In this document: piece by piece, positions 26,091 to 34,819 of the stretch
Layout of the letters: each line of letters opens with the position of its first letter
Position numbering within the stretch: position 1 is the stretch's first letter
Assembly (NCBI GenBank): GCA_046154185.1
Contig: JBJXGE010000076.1
Location: 1-64,000 of the forward strand
Origin: JBJXGE01 sp046154185
GTDB taxonomy: Bacteria > Planctomycetota > UBA8108 > UBA1146 > JAJFFE01
Direction: 5' to 3'
Length of the DNA: 64,000 bases
Notes under the pieces: generated by a model
The model's input: the letters and a program-made list of their open reading frames with translations, nothing else
Told to the model about the DNA's origin: nothing
Database searches by the model: none
Translations under genes and position numbers: made by a program

Positions 26091-26121
26091 TACGGGCCCT
26101 CCGCAGGAACGACTTGCACCG

Positions 26122-26151
26122 CAGCGCGCAGTAGAGTTCTACTGCGCGCTG
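26122..26151 (+). terminator. strong hairpin after rplS
   Basis: Fourteen bases at 26122-26135 (CAGCGCGCAGTAGA) pair perfectly with 26138-26151. No T-run follows, so this may be an attenuator or an RNA-stability element between rplS and yraN rather than a full terminator. Confidence 0.55.
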
Positions 26152-26187
26152 TCGTCTGGCGACACGTCTCCACGGGAGACTTCGTCG

Positions 26188-26634
26188 ATGTCGTTCCGCC
26201 ACTCGCCCGACTCCAACCACTCCTCAGCTACACCCCCGCTGCCGAGTTCGACGCAGCAGCATCGCGCGCGCAGTGGTCGACGCGCGGAATTCATCGCCGC
26301 GATGTATTTGCGCCTCAAGGGGTATCGCATCGTCGAACGCAACCTGCGCACGCCGCTCGCTGAGATCGATATCCTCGCGCAACAGGGCAGCACGCTAGTC
26401 GTGTGTGAGGTGAAATCGCGCCGCGGCGCCGGCGAAGTTCTCATCGCCGCGGACCAACGGCGCCGCCTCGCGCGCGCAGCGCATTGGGTGGCCCGCCGCT
26501 CGCGACGCTTCGGTTTCACCGTTCGCATTGATCTGGTGGCAGTCGAGTTTGCGCGCCGCTTTCCCCATTGGCCGCGCGTTCGACACTACCCGGCCGGCGT
26601 CGGCGTCGAGTCCGACCGCGATGCTGCACGCTAG
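26188..26634 (+). CDS. YraN/UPF0102 family nuclease-like protein
   Basis: A 148-residue protein of the UPF0102 (YraN) family, which has an endonuclease-like fold. It shows GRRAEFIAAMYLRLKGYRIV, NLRTPLAEIDILAQ and VVCEVKSRR. The usual GEID is changed to AEID, but the D and the E-x-K that define the metal site remain. A start at ATG 26188 (GGGAG upstream) gives a 30-residue polar leader before the fold. It is genetically linked to rplS, as in many bacteria. Its TAG stop coincides with one end of a probable MITE. Confidence 0.85.
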   Translation: MSFRHSPDSNHSSATPPLPSSTQQHRARSGRRAEFIAAMYLRLKGYRIVERNLRTPLAEIDILAQQGSTLVVCEVKSRRGAGEVLIAADQRRRLARAAHWVARRSRRFGFTVRIDLVAVEFARRFPHWPRVRHYPAGVGVESDRDAAR

Positions 26635-26747
26635 TGCCGTGTCAGGCAACTTTGACCCTCTTTGTCCGGGCAGCCTCGGGTCATTCTTGCTTGCTCCTCC
26701 GTCGCGAAATCCTCAACGACCAGGCAGGTCGCCTGACACGGCACTAG
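26631..26747. mobile_element. probable IS630/mariner-type MITE with perfect 17-bp terminal inverted repeats
   Basis: CTAGTGCCGTGTCAGGC at 26631-26647 is the exact reverse complement of 26731-26747. Both ends carry CTAG, so the element is bordered by TA dinucleotides, as expected for IS630-like insertion into CTAG with TA duplication. The 117-base unit encodes nothing convincing. The left TA is part of the yraN stop codon TAG. No second copy is in the window. Confidence 0.6.
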
Positions 26748-26766
26748 ATAACGGTGATGGCGCGCG

Positions 26767-27198
26767 TCAACTCCGCAGCACGTCGGTGGCTGGCCGACGG
26801 TTGAGGACGACCATCGCCGCCGTGAAGAACAGCACTTCGCCGAGTCCTTGTAAGCGCGCGGCGGTCGAGAGTCCCCACCATTCGGCGGGGTCGTGCACGC
26901 AGTATTGCGCGCCGAACAACGCGACTTGGAGTGCAAAGATCATCGTCAGCGAGATGCGTGCCGCGAGGAGACGCAACAACACTTGCGGCACAAGCAACAA
27001 ATAGAAAACACCTAAGAGCAGGATCCAAAATTCATCGGCGTTGAAGCGCCAACCGGTCGACTCGCGCGCTAGATAGTTCATGAGCACGCGTCCCACGCCG
27101 GCCAGTCCATCGACGAGTAGAAACCCGACGAGCAGCTTGACGAAAAACGGCAACGGTTGCCGCACCGCCGTTGGGCTCATCACGCCGGTCGATTCCAT
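26767..27198 (-). CDS. small integral membrane protein, unknown
   Basis: A 143-residue protein with about four hydrophobic helices: FFVKLLVGFLLVDGLAGVG, FWILLLGVFYLLLVPQVLL, ISLTMIFALQVALFG and LGEVLFFTAAMVVL. It resembles uncharacterised inner-membrane proteins and has no visible catalytic motif. ATG 27198 has AAGGAG at good spacing, which supports it as a real gene. It is divergent from the proline dehydrogenase gene and ends next to the MITE. Confidence 0.7.
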   Translation of the reverse strand: MESTGVMSPTAVRQPLPFFVKLLVGFLLVDGLAGVGRVLMNYLARESTGWRFNADEFWILLLGVFYLLLVPQVLLRLLAARISLTMIFALQVALFGAQYCVHDPAEWWGLSTAARLQGLGEVLFFTAAMVVLNRRPATDVLRS

Positions 27199-27404
27199 CA
27201 GGTCGGCTCCTTAATGCTGCGAACCATCTGCGCGGCCATTCTAACCGCCGTTTACTGAGGATATGTATCGGCTGTTTCTCGCAGGTCCTCTTGTACACGA
27301 AGTCGCGCGGCCCGCAGAATAGCGACGAGCTGAGATCGTCGCCGATCGCATCGGCATCGGCGTTTCCCACCTTTGACTTCGCCGGATCGTGGAGCGGTGC
27401 GCAG

Positions 27405-28316
27405 ATGCAGATTTTCAATCGAGCCGTGGTCTCCGTGTTGCCGTGGGTGCCGAAGCCGATGGTGTGGCGCGTCTCACGGCGCTATATCGCCGGCGAGGCA
27501 CTGGCGGACGCGCTCGGCCTCGTGGCGGCGCTCAATGCCAAGGGTATGAGCGCCACGATCGATGTGCTCGGCGAAGACGTCACGGATGATCGCCAAGCGC
27601 TCGGCGCGCGCGACAGTTATCTCGAGGCGCTGCACGGGATCCATGACCAGAAACTCAACTGCAATATCTCCGTCAAGCTGTCGCAAATGGGGCTGCGTTT
27701 CAATCCCAAGCTCTGCGCCGACATCGCGCGCGCGCTCGCGCAAGCCGCCGCCGAGCGCAGGAATTTTTTTCGCATTGATATGGAAGACTCGAGTGTTACC
27801 ACGCAGACGCTCGACATCTATCGACAGTTGCGCGGCGACTTCGCTAACACCGGCACGGTCATTCAAGCGTATATGCGTCGCAGCGCCGCGGACGTGCGCG
27901 CGCTACTCGCCGAAAAACCACCCACCAACCTGCGCCTGTGCAAAGGCATCTATCGCGAGTCCGCCGAGATCGCATACCAAGACCGCGAGGAGATCCGCGC
28001 GTCGTACCGCGAGCTGCTTGAGTTAATGCTCACGGGTGGAATCGCGCGCGTTGGCATCGCAACGCACGATGATGTGCTTGTTGACGCGGCGCTCGAACAA
28101 CTCACGCGGCTCAAGATCTCGAAGGATCGCTACGAGTTTCAAATGCTGCTGGGCGTCGCCGAATCGCTGCGCACGCGGCTCGTCGCCGCTGGTCATCCAC
28201 TGCGGGTTTATATCCCCTACGGGAAAGACTGGTTTGCCTACTCAGTGCGGCGGCTCCGCGAAAATCCCCAAATCGCCGCGCACGTCATGCGCAATTTCTT
28301 TGGCCGCGGGGCGTAG
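27405..28316 (+). CDS. proline dehydrogenase
   Basis: A 303-residue monofunctional proline dehydrogenase (TIM barrel, FAD) that oxidises proline to pyrroline-5-carboxylate. Recognisable blocks are NISVKLSQMGLRF, FFRIDMEDSSVT, NLRLCKGIYRES, GIATHDD, FQMLLGV and the C-terminal RVYIPYGKDWFAYSVRRLRE. ATG 27405 has GGAG ten bases upstream, and the protein length matches the one-domain family. No pyrroline-5-carboxylate dehydrogenase gene is nearby, so the second step must be encoded elsewhere. Confidence 0.92.
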   Translation: MQIFNRAVVSVLPWVPKPMVWRVSRRYIAGEALADALGLVAALNAKGMSATIDVLGEDVTDDRQALGARDSYLEALHGIHDQKLNCNISVKLSQMGLRFNPKLCADIARALAQAAAERRNFFRIDMEDSSVTTQTLDIYRQLRGDFANTGTVIQAYMRRSAADVRALLAEKPPTNLRLCKGIYRESAEIAYQDREEIRASYRELLELMLTGGIARVGIATHDDVLVDAALEQLTRLKISKDRYEFQMLLGVAESLRTRLVAAGHPLRVYIPYGKDWFAYSVRRLRENPQIAAHVMRNFFGRGA

Positions 28317-28328
28317 CCACTCCCCTGG

Positions 28329-29477
28329 CTATCCCGTGTTTAGGTAGTTCAAGATCACTGGATCGTTCGCGTGACGCATCGCCTCATCGCGCGAAATCAC
28401 ACCTTCCCTGCAGAGTTGGGCGAGGTGCTTCTCCATTGAAATCATCCCGACTTTGCTGCCGGTCTCGAGTTGCCCATAAATCTGGTGCCAGTTGCCGGAA
28501 CGGATGAGGTGCCCGACGGCCGGCGTCACGCGCAACACTTCGACGGCAGCGCAACGTCCTTGGCCGTTCAAGCGCGTCACGAGTTTCTGACCCAGCACGA
28601 GCGACAGGCTGAACGAAAGTTGCGTCGAGAGCTCCTTGTTCCGCTCGGCTGGAAACATGTCGACGATGCGCGAAATCACGCCTTTGGTGTCGCGCGTGTG
28701 CAGCGTCGAAAGCACCAGGTGACCCGTCTCGGCGGCGGTCAACGCGAGACTCGTTGTTTCGCGATCCCGCATTTCGCCGACGAAGATGATGTCCGGGTCT
28801 TCGCGCAACGCGCTGCGTAGTCCCTCTTCAAAACTCGCCACGTGCGTGCCAACTTCGCGCTGCGAGATCATCGCGTGCTCGCTCGCCATCACATACTCGA
28901 CCGGATCTTCCAGCGTGATGATGCGCGCGCGCTGCTTGCGATTGATGTGCTTGAGCAAGCTCGCGATCGTCGTCGATTTGCCGCTCCCGGTGATGCCGGT
29001 GACGATGATGAGACCTTGGTTGAGCTCGACGATTTCACGCCACACGTCATTGGGAAAACCAACTTGCTCGATGTCCGGCACAAAACGCGGGAGCGCCCGC
29101 AACGTGGCGGCAAGACCATCGCGATCATGAAACACGTTGACGCGGAAACTGAGTCGGCGCTCATCCCAGTCGAAAGAGGAGTCGACGTCGTCGGGCGGCA
29201 TGCCCATGAGTCTTCGCACTTGCGCCGCATTGAGGAGCGGCAGAATCAACGCTTCGACGACCGGCGCCGTGAGCGGCTCACCTTGCGGCACCGGCACGAG
29301 TTCATTGTCGAACCTAAAGCGCGCCGGCTCGCCCACTTTGAGGTGCAAATCCGAGAGTCGTAGGATGCCCTTTACTTGATACTGCGGCTCCGCGAACCGG
29401 CCGAGCAAGTCGAGCAAGCTGCGCTTCACGCCGCCGATTTCATAGACCGCCTTGTGCGCACCTTCCGGAATCGCCAT
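28329..29477 (-). CDS. pilT: PilT-family type IV pilus retraction ATPase
   Basis: A 382-residue AAA+-like secretion ATPase. Walker A is GITGSGKST (161-169), the Asp box is ITLEDPVEY, Walker B is DPDIIFVGEMRD and the His box is TGHLVLSTLHT. The C-terminal segment reads GMISMEKHLAQL where most PilTs have GMQTMD. Family members disassemble the pilus fibre for twitching, or drive other type II/IV systems. No pilin or assembly gene is adjacent. ATG 29477 lacks a strong ribosome-binding site. It is convergent with the proline dehydrogenase gene. Confidence 0.88.
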   Translation of the reverse strand: MAIPEGAHKAVYEIGGVKRSLLDLLGRFAEPQYQVKGILRLSDLHLKVGEPARFRFDNELVPVPQGEPLTAPVVEALILPLLNAAQVRRLMGMPPDDVDSSFDWDERRLSFRVNVFHDRDGLAATLRALPRFVPDIEQVGFPNDVWREIVELNQGLIIVTGITGSGKSTTIASLLKHINRKQRARIITLEDPVEYVMASEHAMISQREVGTHVASFEEGLRSALREDPDIIFVGEMRDRETTSLALTAAETGHLVLSTLHTRDTKGVISRIVDMFPAERNKELSTQLSFSLSLVLGQKLVTRLNGQGRCAAVEVLRVTPAVGHLIRSGNWHQIYGQLETGSKVGMISMEKHLAQLCREGVISRDEAMRHANDPVILNYLNTG

Positions 29478-29891
29478 TTCGTCGCCCCGGCTCTCTCTGT
29501 GTTACGCGGACTCTTATCCCCGAAGCGCGAACTTTAGCGCTCAAGTGCAGTCAGCGCGATGCGATCTCGCGATGGGAACGTGCCGTTGCGCGACGACTCT
29601 TGCTTGTCGCGCCGGGCGAACTATATAGTCCGGGTGTTCTTAGTGGGACCGTTTGCTCAGGCTTGTTGGCAGAGAGGGGCAGCCGCCCTCGGCGCGAGAG
29701 AAAATGCCGTCGTGTCGTTGTGGTGCGCTCCCTCAGCGGCCACCGGCTCGTGCGGCCTTTCCTCCCCCGCCGCAGCTCTCTTGTGTCAGCTCGTCGCCAC
29801 TCAGTTCACCGTGCTAACTTCGCTAGTCGCAAGCGCGACGGCGACGCATCGCGCGTTTTCAACTGCCGGCGAACCGCCGCGAAGGGAGCCA
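29478..29891. other. intergenic region before rnc
   Basis: A 414-base region between the divergent pilT and rnc genes. An open frame continues upstream of rnc, but its residues do not resemble RNase III and it lacks a start signal. I therefore treat the region as non-coding leader. It holds the promoter candidate at 29600-29627. No stable hairpin or small gene was recognised. Confidence 0.45.
29600..29627 (+). promoter_or_regulatory. candidate promoter for the rnc-mfd unit
   Basis: TTGCTT (29600-29605) and TATATA (29622-29627) are 16 bases apart. The -35 box matches weakly (three of six) and the -10 fairly. It would give a leader of about 260 bases before rnc. Confidence 0.4.
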
Positions 29892-30833
29892 ATGACGGTA
29901 CCACGCAGTTTTGAACATGAGAATCTGACGCCGGACCAGCTCAAGCGCCTCGAAGAGTGCGAACAGCGTATCGGCTACACCTTCAAGAATCCGAACTATC
30001 TGCTGCAAGCGCTCACGCACTCATCCATGAAGAGCGTCGATCAACCCTGCAACGAGCGCATGGAGTTTCTCGGCGACTCAGTGCTCGGTCTCTTGATGAC
30101 GGAGTTTCTCTTCAACTTCTATGGCGAACTGACGGAAGGCGAGCTCACGCAAATCAAGTCGGTCGTCGTTTCGACGACGACGCTCGCCGCCGAGGGCCTG
30201 CGACTCAAACTCGACGAAGCGCTCGTCGTGGGCAAAGGCGTTACCTCGCGCAAGCTGCTGCCAACCTCTCTGCTCGCGAACGTCTTCGAAGCGGTTGTCT
30301 GCGCGGTGTACCTCGACGGCGGGCTCGACAAGGCGCGCGAGTTTTGTCTCCGCAATCTCTATCACCAGGTTTTGAAAGTGAATCAAAACCGTCACCCGCT
30401 GAATTACAAATCGCTGCTGCAGCAGCATGTGCAGAAGACTGACGGCAAGACGCCGGTTTACCGCGTCGCATCAGAAGCCGGACCGGACCATTCGAAGACG
30501 TTTACCGTGCATGCCATGATCGCAAAGAAAGTGCTCGGCACCGGTAGTGGTAAGAACAAGAAGGAAGCGGAGCAAGCGGCCGCTCAGCAAGCACTGGAAC
30601 AACTCGGTGTGCTGGCGGAAGTGGCGACGAACGCAGCTTTGGATGCCACGGATCCGACCACGCCCGACGCGCCGAATTCTGTGTCGGACGTCGACGACGA
30701 CGCCATTGTGGAAGCCGAGCCGGAATCCGATCCAAGACCGGAGCCGTCGCCCCGGCGTCGCCGCGTCGAAATCGATCTTTCCGCTTTCGAGGTGAAGCCG
30801 GAAGCGACGCGGCGAAACGGCGAAAATGCGTAG
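29892..30833 (+). CDS. rnc: ribonuclease III
   Basis: A 313-residue dsRNA endonuclease that processes rRNA precursors and regulatory RNAs. The catalytic signature NERMEFLGDSVLGLL lies at about residues 56-70, with later acidic residues in EGELTQIKS and the ANVFEAVVCAVYLDGG block. A dsRNA-binding domain follows (NYKSLLQQHVQKTDG...GKNKKEAEQAAAQQAL). After about residue 245 there is an acidic, proline-rich tail of some 70 residues not found in typical RNase III. ATG 29892 has GAAGGGAG just upstream. mfd follows 21 bases later and is probably co-transcribed. Confidence 0.95.
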   Translation: MTVPRSFEHENLTPDQLKRLEECEQRIGYTFKNPNYLLQALTHSSMKSVDQPCNERMEFLGDSVLGLLMTEFLFNFYGELTEGELTQIKSVVVSTTTLAAEGLRLKLDEALVVGKGVTSRKLLPTSLLANVFEAVVCAVYLDGGLDKAREFCLRNLYHQVLKVNQNRHPLNYKSLLQQHVQKTDGKTPVYRVASEAGPDHSKTFTVHAMIAKKVLGTGSGKNKKEAEQAAAQQALEQLGVLAEVATNAALDATDPTTPDAPNSVSDVDDDAIVEAEPESDPRPEPSPRRRRVEIDLSAFEVKPEATRRNGENA

Positions 30834-30854
30834 TTGCCTGCGAGGCGCGCCGCG

Positions 30855-33800
30855 ATGAATGAAGCGACGACCAGCGCGTTGCTGCTCCAACGGCTCTTCT
30901 CCAAGTCGGCTGCCTTGCGAGAACTCGCCGCACGCGTCGCGCGTAACGGTGTGACTCCGCTCGGTCGCGCCGCCGATTCCGTCGCAGCACTGGCGCTCGC
31001 GTATCTGAGCGCGTTCGAGGGCAAAAGCATCATTTGGGTCACCGCGCGCCTTGATGAGGCCGAACGCGCGCGTCGCGACTGGAGCACCTTTCTCGGCGCC
31101 GAGGTCGACGAATTTCCGCCGTGGGAGTCGCTGTTCGAGTCCGACTCCGAGCCGGACCCCGACATTTATCGACAACGCGCGCAGGTCATCGATGCGCTCG
31201 CGTCGAATCGGCGCGTCGCGGTCGTCGCGCCCGTGCAAGCGTTGTTGCAGCCGATTAGCAAAGCGAACGCGCGCAACGATCAGCGCCTCGTATTGCGTGC
31301 TGGCGACTCGCTGCCGATCGACAACTTGGCGCGCCAGCTCGCGGATGCCGGCTTCAGGCGATTCCCGCAGGTCGCGCGCCCTGGTGACTTCGCCGTGCGC
31401 GGCGGGATCTTCGATATTTTCCCGCGCGAAGCGCAGCATCCCTATCGACTCGAGTATCTCGGTAATGAGATCGAGACCGTGCGCAGCATTTCGCAAGAAG
31501 ATCAACGGTCACGCGACGAAGTCGGCCTGGTGGCGCTCGCGCTCGAACCGCGCAGCGCTTACTTCATCCGCGGCTTCACCGGCAAAGAGACGACGTTGTT
31601 CGATCGCTTGCCGAAAGACGTCCTCCTCGCGATCACGAATCCGCGCGACCTTTACGAACGGACGTCGTCGCTCATCGGTCAGTGGGCGGCGCGCCGCGAA
31701 GCGCAGATTGCCGAAAAATTTTGGGCGCGCGCGGCGAAGCTCTCGCGACTTGAGCTCGAGTCGCTCGTGCCAGAAGTCGGTAAGCAAGCGCTCACGCTGC
31801 CGGTTGCCAGCGTCGATGAATTTACCGGCGCGTTGGATCACGTCGTGGAAGGCATCAAGCGACAGGTTGAAGCAGGTCGAGACGTCTGCGTTTATTTCCG
31901 TCAGCAAGCCGAGGTCGAGCGTTTTCAGGAGATTCTCGACGAGCATCAGGTCGGCGCCGGCTGCCGACCCGTGCGTGGGGAATTGGGTCGCGGGTTTCGC
32001 TGGGAGGAGCCCGGCGGCGCGATCTTTTTGAGCGGCTCCGCGATTCTCGGTCGCACACGCACGCTTGCGCGGCGTGCTACGAAAGTGCTGCCGACGCGCG
32101 CCGTCGAGAGTTTTATCGAACTCGCTGAAGGCGACTTGGTCGTGCACGTCTCGCACGGTATCGGCCGCTATCTCGGCGTGCGCGACCTCAATGAGGGTCG
32201 ACGCCGCGGCGAGCATCTCGTGATCGAGTATCGCGAAGGCGTGCAGCTTCTCGTGCCGGCCGATCGCATCGATCTCGTGCAAAAGTACATCGGCGGTGGT
32301 CGCGGCGCACCGTTCCTCGATCGACTCGGCTCGCGCACGTGGGCGCGGAAGCGCGCGCAAGTCGAAGAGGATGTCCACGACCTGGCGGCGGAGATGATCG
32401 AAGTGCAAGCGCTGCGCGCCGAACGCGATGGTTTCGCGTTTCCGCCCGACAACGCCTGGCAACGCGAATTCGAGGCGGCGTTTCCATTTCAGGAAACGCG
32501 TGACCAGCTCTCTTCCATGGAATCGATTCGCAGAGATCTCGAGAGCGCGCGGCCCATGGACCGGCTCATTTGCGGCGATGTCGGTTACGGCAAGACCGAG
32601 CTCGCGATGCGCGCGGCTTTCAAGACGGTGCAAGCCAAGCGGCAAGTTGCGGTGCTCGTCCCGACGACCGTGCTCGCGCAACAGCATCTCGTGACGTTTC
32701 ACGATCGCATGGCAGAGTTTCCGGTGCGCATTGAGTGCTTAAGCCGCTTGCGAAGCCGCGCCGAGCAGCACGAGATCCTGCGCAAAGCACGCGACGGCGA
32801 GGTCGATATCCTGATCGGTACGCACCGCTTGTTGTCGAACGATGTGAGTTTCGCCGATATCGGACTCATCGTGATCGACGAAGAGCAGCGCTTCGGCGTC
32901 GTGCACAAAGAGAAACTCAAGCAGTTGCGCCGCATGGTGGATGTGCTGACGCTCACTGCGACACCGATCCCGCGCACGCTGCACATGGCGCTCATGGGTG
33001 TGCGTGATATTTCGAGTCTTCATGAGGCGCCGCAGGGGCGGAGCGCCATTCATACCGAGGTGACGCGTTTCGATCCGCAGCGCTTTCGCGAGATTATCTT
33101 GCGCGAACTCAATCGCGACGGGCAGGTTTTCTATCTGCACAATCGCGTAGCGAGCATCAAGGCGTGCCGCCACGAGCTCGAGCAGCTAGTGCCCGAGGCG
33201 CGCATGATCGAAGTGCACGGACAAATGAACGACGATGAACTCGAGGATCGCATGCTCGGCTTCCTCGAGAAGCGCTACAACGTCCTCGTGTGCACGACTA
33301 TTATCGAAAGCGGTCTCGATATACCGTCCGCGAACACGCTCATCGTCGAGCGCGCGGATCGCTTTGGACTCGCCGAGTTGCATCAGTTGCGTGGACGCGT
33401 CGGGCGCGGACAGCACCAAGCGTACGCGTACCTGTTGGTCTCGGAAGATCGGCCGATCTCGATCGACGCCACGCGTCGACTCGAAGCGATCGAGGAATTT
33501 AGTCAACTCGGCGCGGGTTTTCAGATCGCCATGCGCGATCTCGAAATTCGCGGCGCCGGCAATCTGCTCGGCAAGGAGCAATCCGGCCACATCGCCGCCG
33601 TCGGCTACGATCTCTACTGCAAGCTGCTCAAGAACGCCGTCGATAAGCTGCGCGGCACGCCGTCGCGCGAGCCGCCGGATGTCGAAATCGCGATTCCCGG
33701 CGACTATCGCATTCCGCAAGAGTACGTGGGCGAGGTTGCGCAGCGACTGCGCGTTTACCGTTCGATCGCGACTGCGCTCGACGTCACCGCGGTTGCTGAG

Positions 33801-34100
33801 CTCGAGGAGAGTCTCACCGATCTTTACGGCGCACCGCCCGCGGAAGCGCGCGAGCTCCTGCGCCTGCAGCAGCTCCGCATCGTCTTCGGCCGCATCGGCG
33901 TTCGCAAAGCGTGGCTCGAAAACGGTTGGCTGTTCCTCGCGGGCGATCTCGACGCGATGACGACACAGTTGCGGAAGAAATCCTGGGAAACGCTGCGCCC
34001 GCCCGGCGAAGCGACGCTCGCGACGCGGCCCCGCACCGGCGCCCGCCTCGAACGCTTCGAGCAAGTGGTCATCGCCGCGCTCGCGGATTTCGGCGATTGA
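30855..34100 (+). CDS. mfd: transcription-repair coupling factor
   Basis: A 1081-residue superfamily 2 translocase that removes RNA polymerase stalled at lesions and recruits UvrA. The N-terminus has the UvrB-like module (WVTARLDEAERARRDWS, FPPWESLFES). The RNAP-binding region follows (GDLVVHVSHGIGRYLG), then the RecG-like motor with Walker A GDVGYGKTELAMRAA near 573, the DEEQRFGV box, TATPIPRTLHMAL, and ESGLDIPSANTLIVERADRFG with QLRGRVGR. The C-terminal TRCF domain ends the protein. Length is slightly below the usual 1150. ATG 30855 follows GAGG nine bases upstream; a TTG at 30834 is possible. Confidence 0.95.
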   Translation: MNEATTSALLLQRLFSKSAALRELAARVARNGVTPLGRAADSVAALALAYLSAFEGKSIIWVTARLDEAERARRDWSTFLGAEVDEFPPWESLFESDSEPDPDIYRQRAQVIDALASNRRVAVVAPVQALLQPISKANARNDQRLVLRAGDSLPIDNLARQLADAGFRRFPQVARPGDFAVRGGIFDIFPREAQHPYRLEYLGNEIETVRSISQEDQRSRDEVGLVALALEPRSAYFIRGFTGKETTLFDRLPKDVLLAITNPRDLYERTSSLIGQWAARREAQIAEKFWARAAKLSRLELESLVPEVGKQALTLPVASVDEFTGALDHVVEGIKRQVEAGRDVCVYFRQQAEVERFQEILDEHQVGAGCRPVRGELGRGFRWEEPGGAIFLSGSAILGRTRTLARRATKVLPTRAVESFIELAEGDLVVHVSHGIGRYLGVRDLNEGRRRGEHLVIEYREGVQLLVPADRIDLVQKYIGGGRGAPFLDRLGSRTWARKRAQVEEDVHDLAAEMIEVQALRAERDGFAFPPDNAWQREFEAAFPFQETRDQLSSMESIRRDLESARPMDRLICGDVGYGKTELAMRAAFKTVQAKRQVAVLVPTTVLAQQHLVTFHDRMAEFPVRIECLSRLRSRAEQHEILRKARDGEVDILIGTHRLLSNDVSFADIGLIVIDEEQRFGVVHKEKLKQLRRMVDVLTLTATPIPRTLHMALMGVRDISSLHEAPQGRSAIHTEVTRFDPQRFREIILRELNRDGQVFYLHNRVASIKACRHELEQLVPEARMIEVHGQMNDDELEDRMLGFLEKRYNVLVCTTIIESGLDIPSANTLIVERADRFGLAELHQLRGRVGRGQHQAYAYLLVSEDRPISIDATRRLEAIEEFSQLGAGFQIAMRDLEIRGAGNLLGKEQSGHIAAVGYDLYCKLLKNAVDKLRGTPSREPPDVEIAIPGDYRIPQEYVGEVAQRLRVYRSIATALDVTAVAELEESLTDLYGAPPAEARELLRLQQLRIVFGRIGVRKAWLENGWLFLAGDLDAMTTQLRKKSWETLRPPGEATLATRPRTGARLERFEQVVIAALADFGD

Positions 34101-34105
34101 TACCG

Positions 34106-34720
34106 TCACGATCGCCGTGCGACTGGCGCCGCGCGCAGATTCTCGAGAATCTGTCGGGTGGCGGCTCGGAATCTCCGCGCGTCGTTGTATGGACGCGCGA
34201 CGAGCAGGGCGCCTTCGAATGAACTCAAAAGCACTCGCGCCACGTCGAGCGCGGATCCCCGAGAATGGAAGATTCCGCGCCGGCGCCCCTGCGCGACGAC
34301 ATTCGTGAGCCATTTCTCATTGAAGTCGAAAAACTGCCGGATTCCGGACTGCATCTCCTCTGGCAGGGAACTGAACTCCGCCGCGAGCATGCCGCACAGA
34401 CAGAGCCGGTTCGCCCGCAGCACGTCCGCGTAGAGCTTCACGTACGCCGCGAGCTTCACCGACGCATCGACATTGCGCGAATCGATTGCGAGCAGGGTCG
34501 CCTTAAATTGCGCGAGGTAGCGCTCGATGAGCGCGCGGCCCAGCGCTCCCTTGGTCGGAAAATGATGGTGCAGGCTCGCCTTGCGCACGCCGAGCTCCTC
34601 AGCGATGTCGGCATAGCTGAACCAGTTGAAGCCCATGGTCTGCACCAACCGCTCGGCCGCATCCAGCATGCGGTTAGCGGTGTTCGAGGGCGCGAGCTTG
34701 CGTTGCAGCGCTGCGGTCAT
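34106..34720 (-). CDS. TetR/AcrR-family transcriptional regulator
   Basis: A 204-residue repressor-type protein. The N-terminal helix-turn-helix is clear: FSYADIAEELGVRKASLHHHFPTKGALGRAL at about residues 34-64. The ligand-binding C-terminal part resembles the YxaF/LmrA-like group (LCLCGMLAAEFSSLP). It is divergent from the methyltransferase gene starting at 34820, with a 99-base shared regulatory region, so that gene is its likely target. It converges on mfd with five bases between stops. Confidence 0.88.
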   Translation of the reverse strand: MTAALQRKLAPSNTANRMLDAAERLVQTMGFNWFSYADIAEELGVRKASLHHHFPTKGALGRALIERYLAQFKATLLAIDSRNVDASVKLAAYVKLYADVLRANRLCLCGMLAAEFSSLPEEMQSGIRQFFDFNEKWLTNVVAQGRRRGIFHSRGSALDVARVLLSSFEGALLVARPYNDARRFRAATRQILENLRAAPVARRS

Positions 34721-34753
34721 GACGCGCGATAATAGCAGGACTAGCGACCCTGC

Positions 34754-34767
34754 CTACTAGTTGGTAG
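34754..34767. promoter_or_regulatory. possible TetR operator half-site pair
   Basis: CTAC-TAGTTG-GTAG is a short inverted repeat around a partly symmetric centre, midway between the divergent TetR and methyltransferase genes. The arms are only four bases. It is proposed on position as much as on sequence. Confidence 0.3.
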
Positions 34768-34819
34768 AAAGACGAGCCACTTTGGAAGCGAGAAGCAGGG
34801 CAAAGAACCGAGTAGGACG

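Noticed and set aside
29559..29891. N-terminal extension of RNase III
   Set aside because: The residues do not match RNase III, and the ATG at 29892 has GAAGGGAG at good spacing and starts the known fold.
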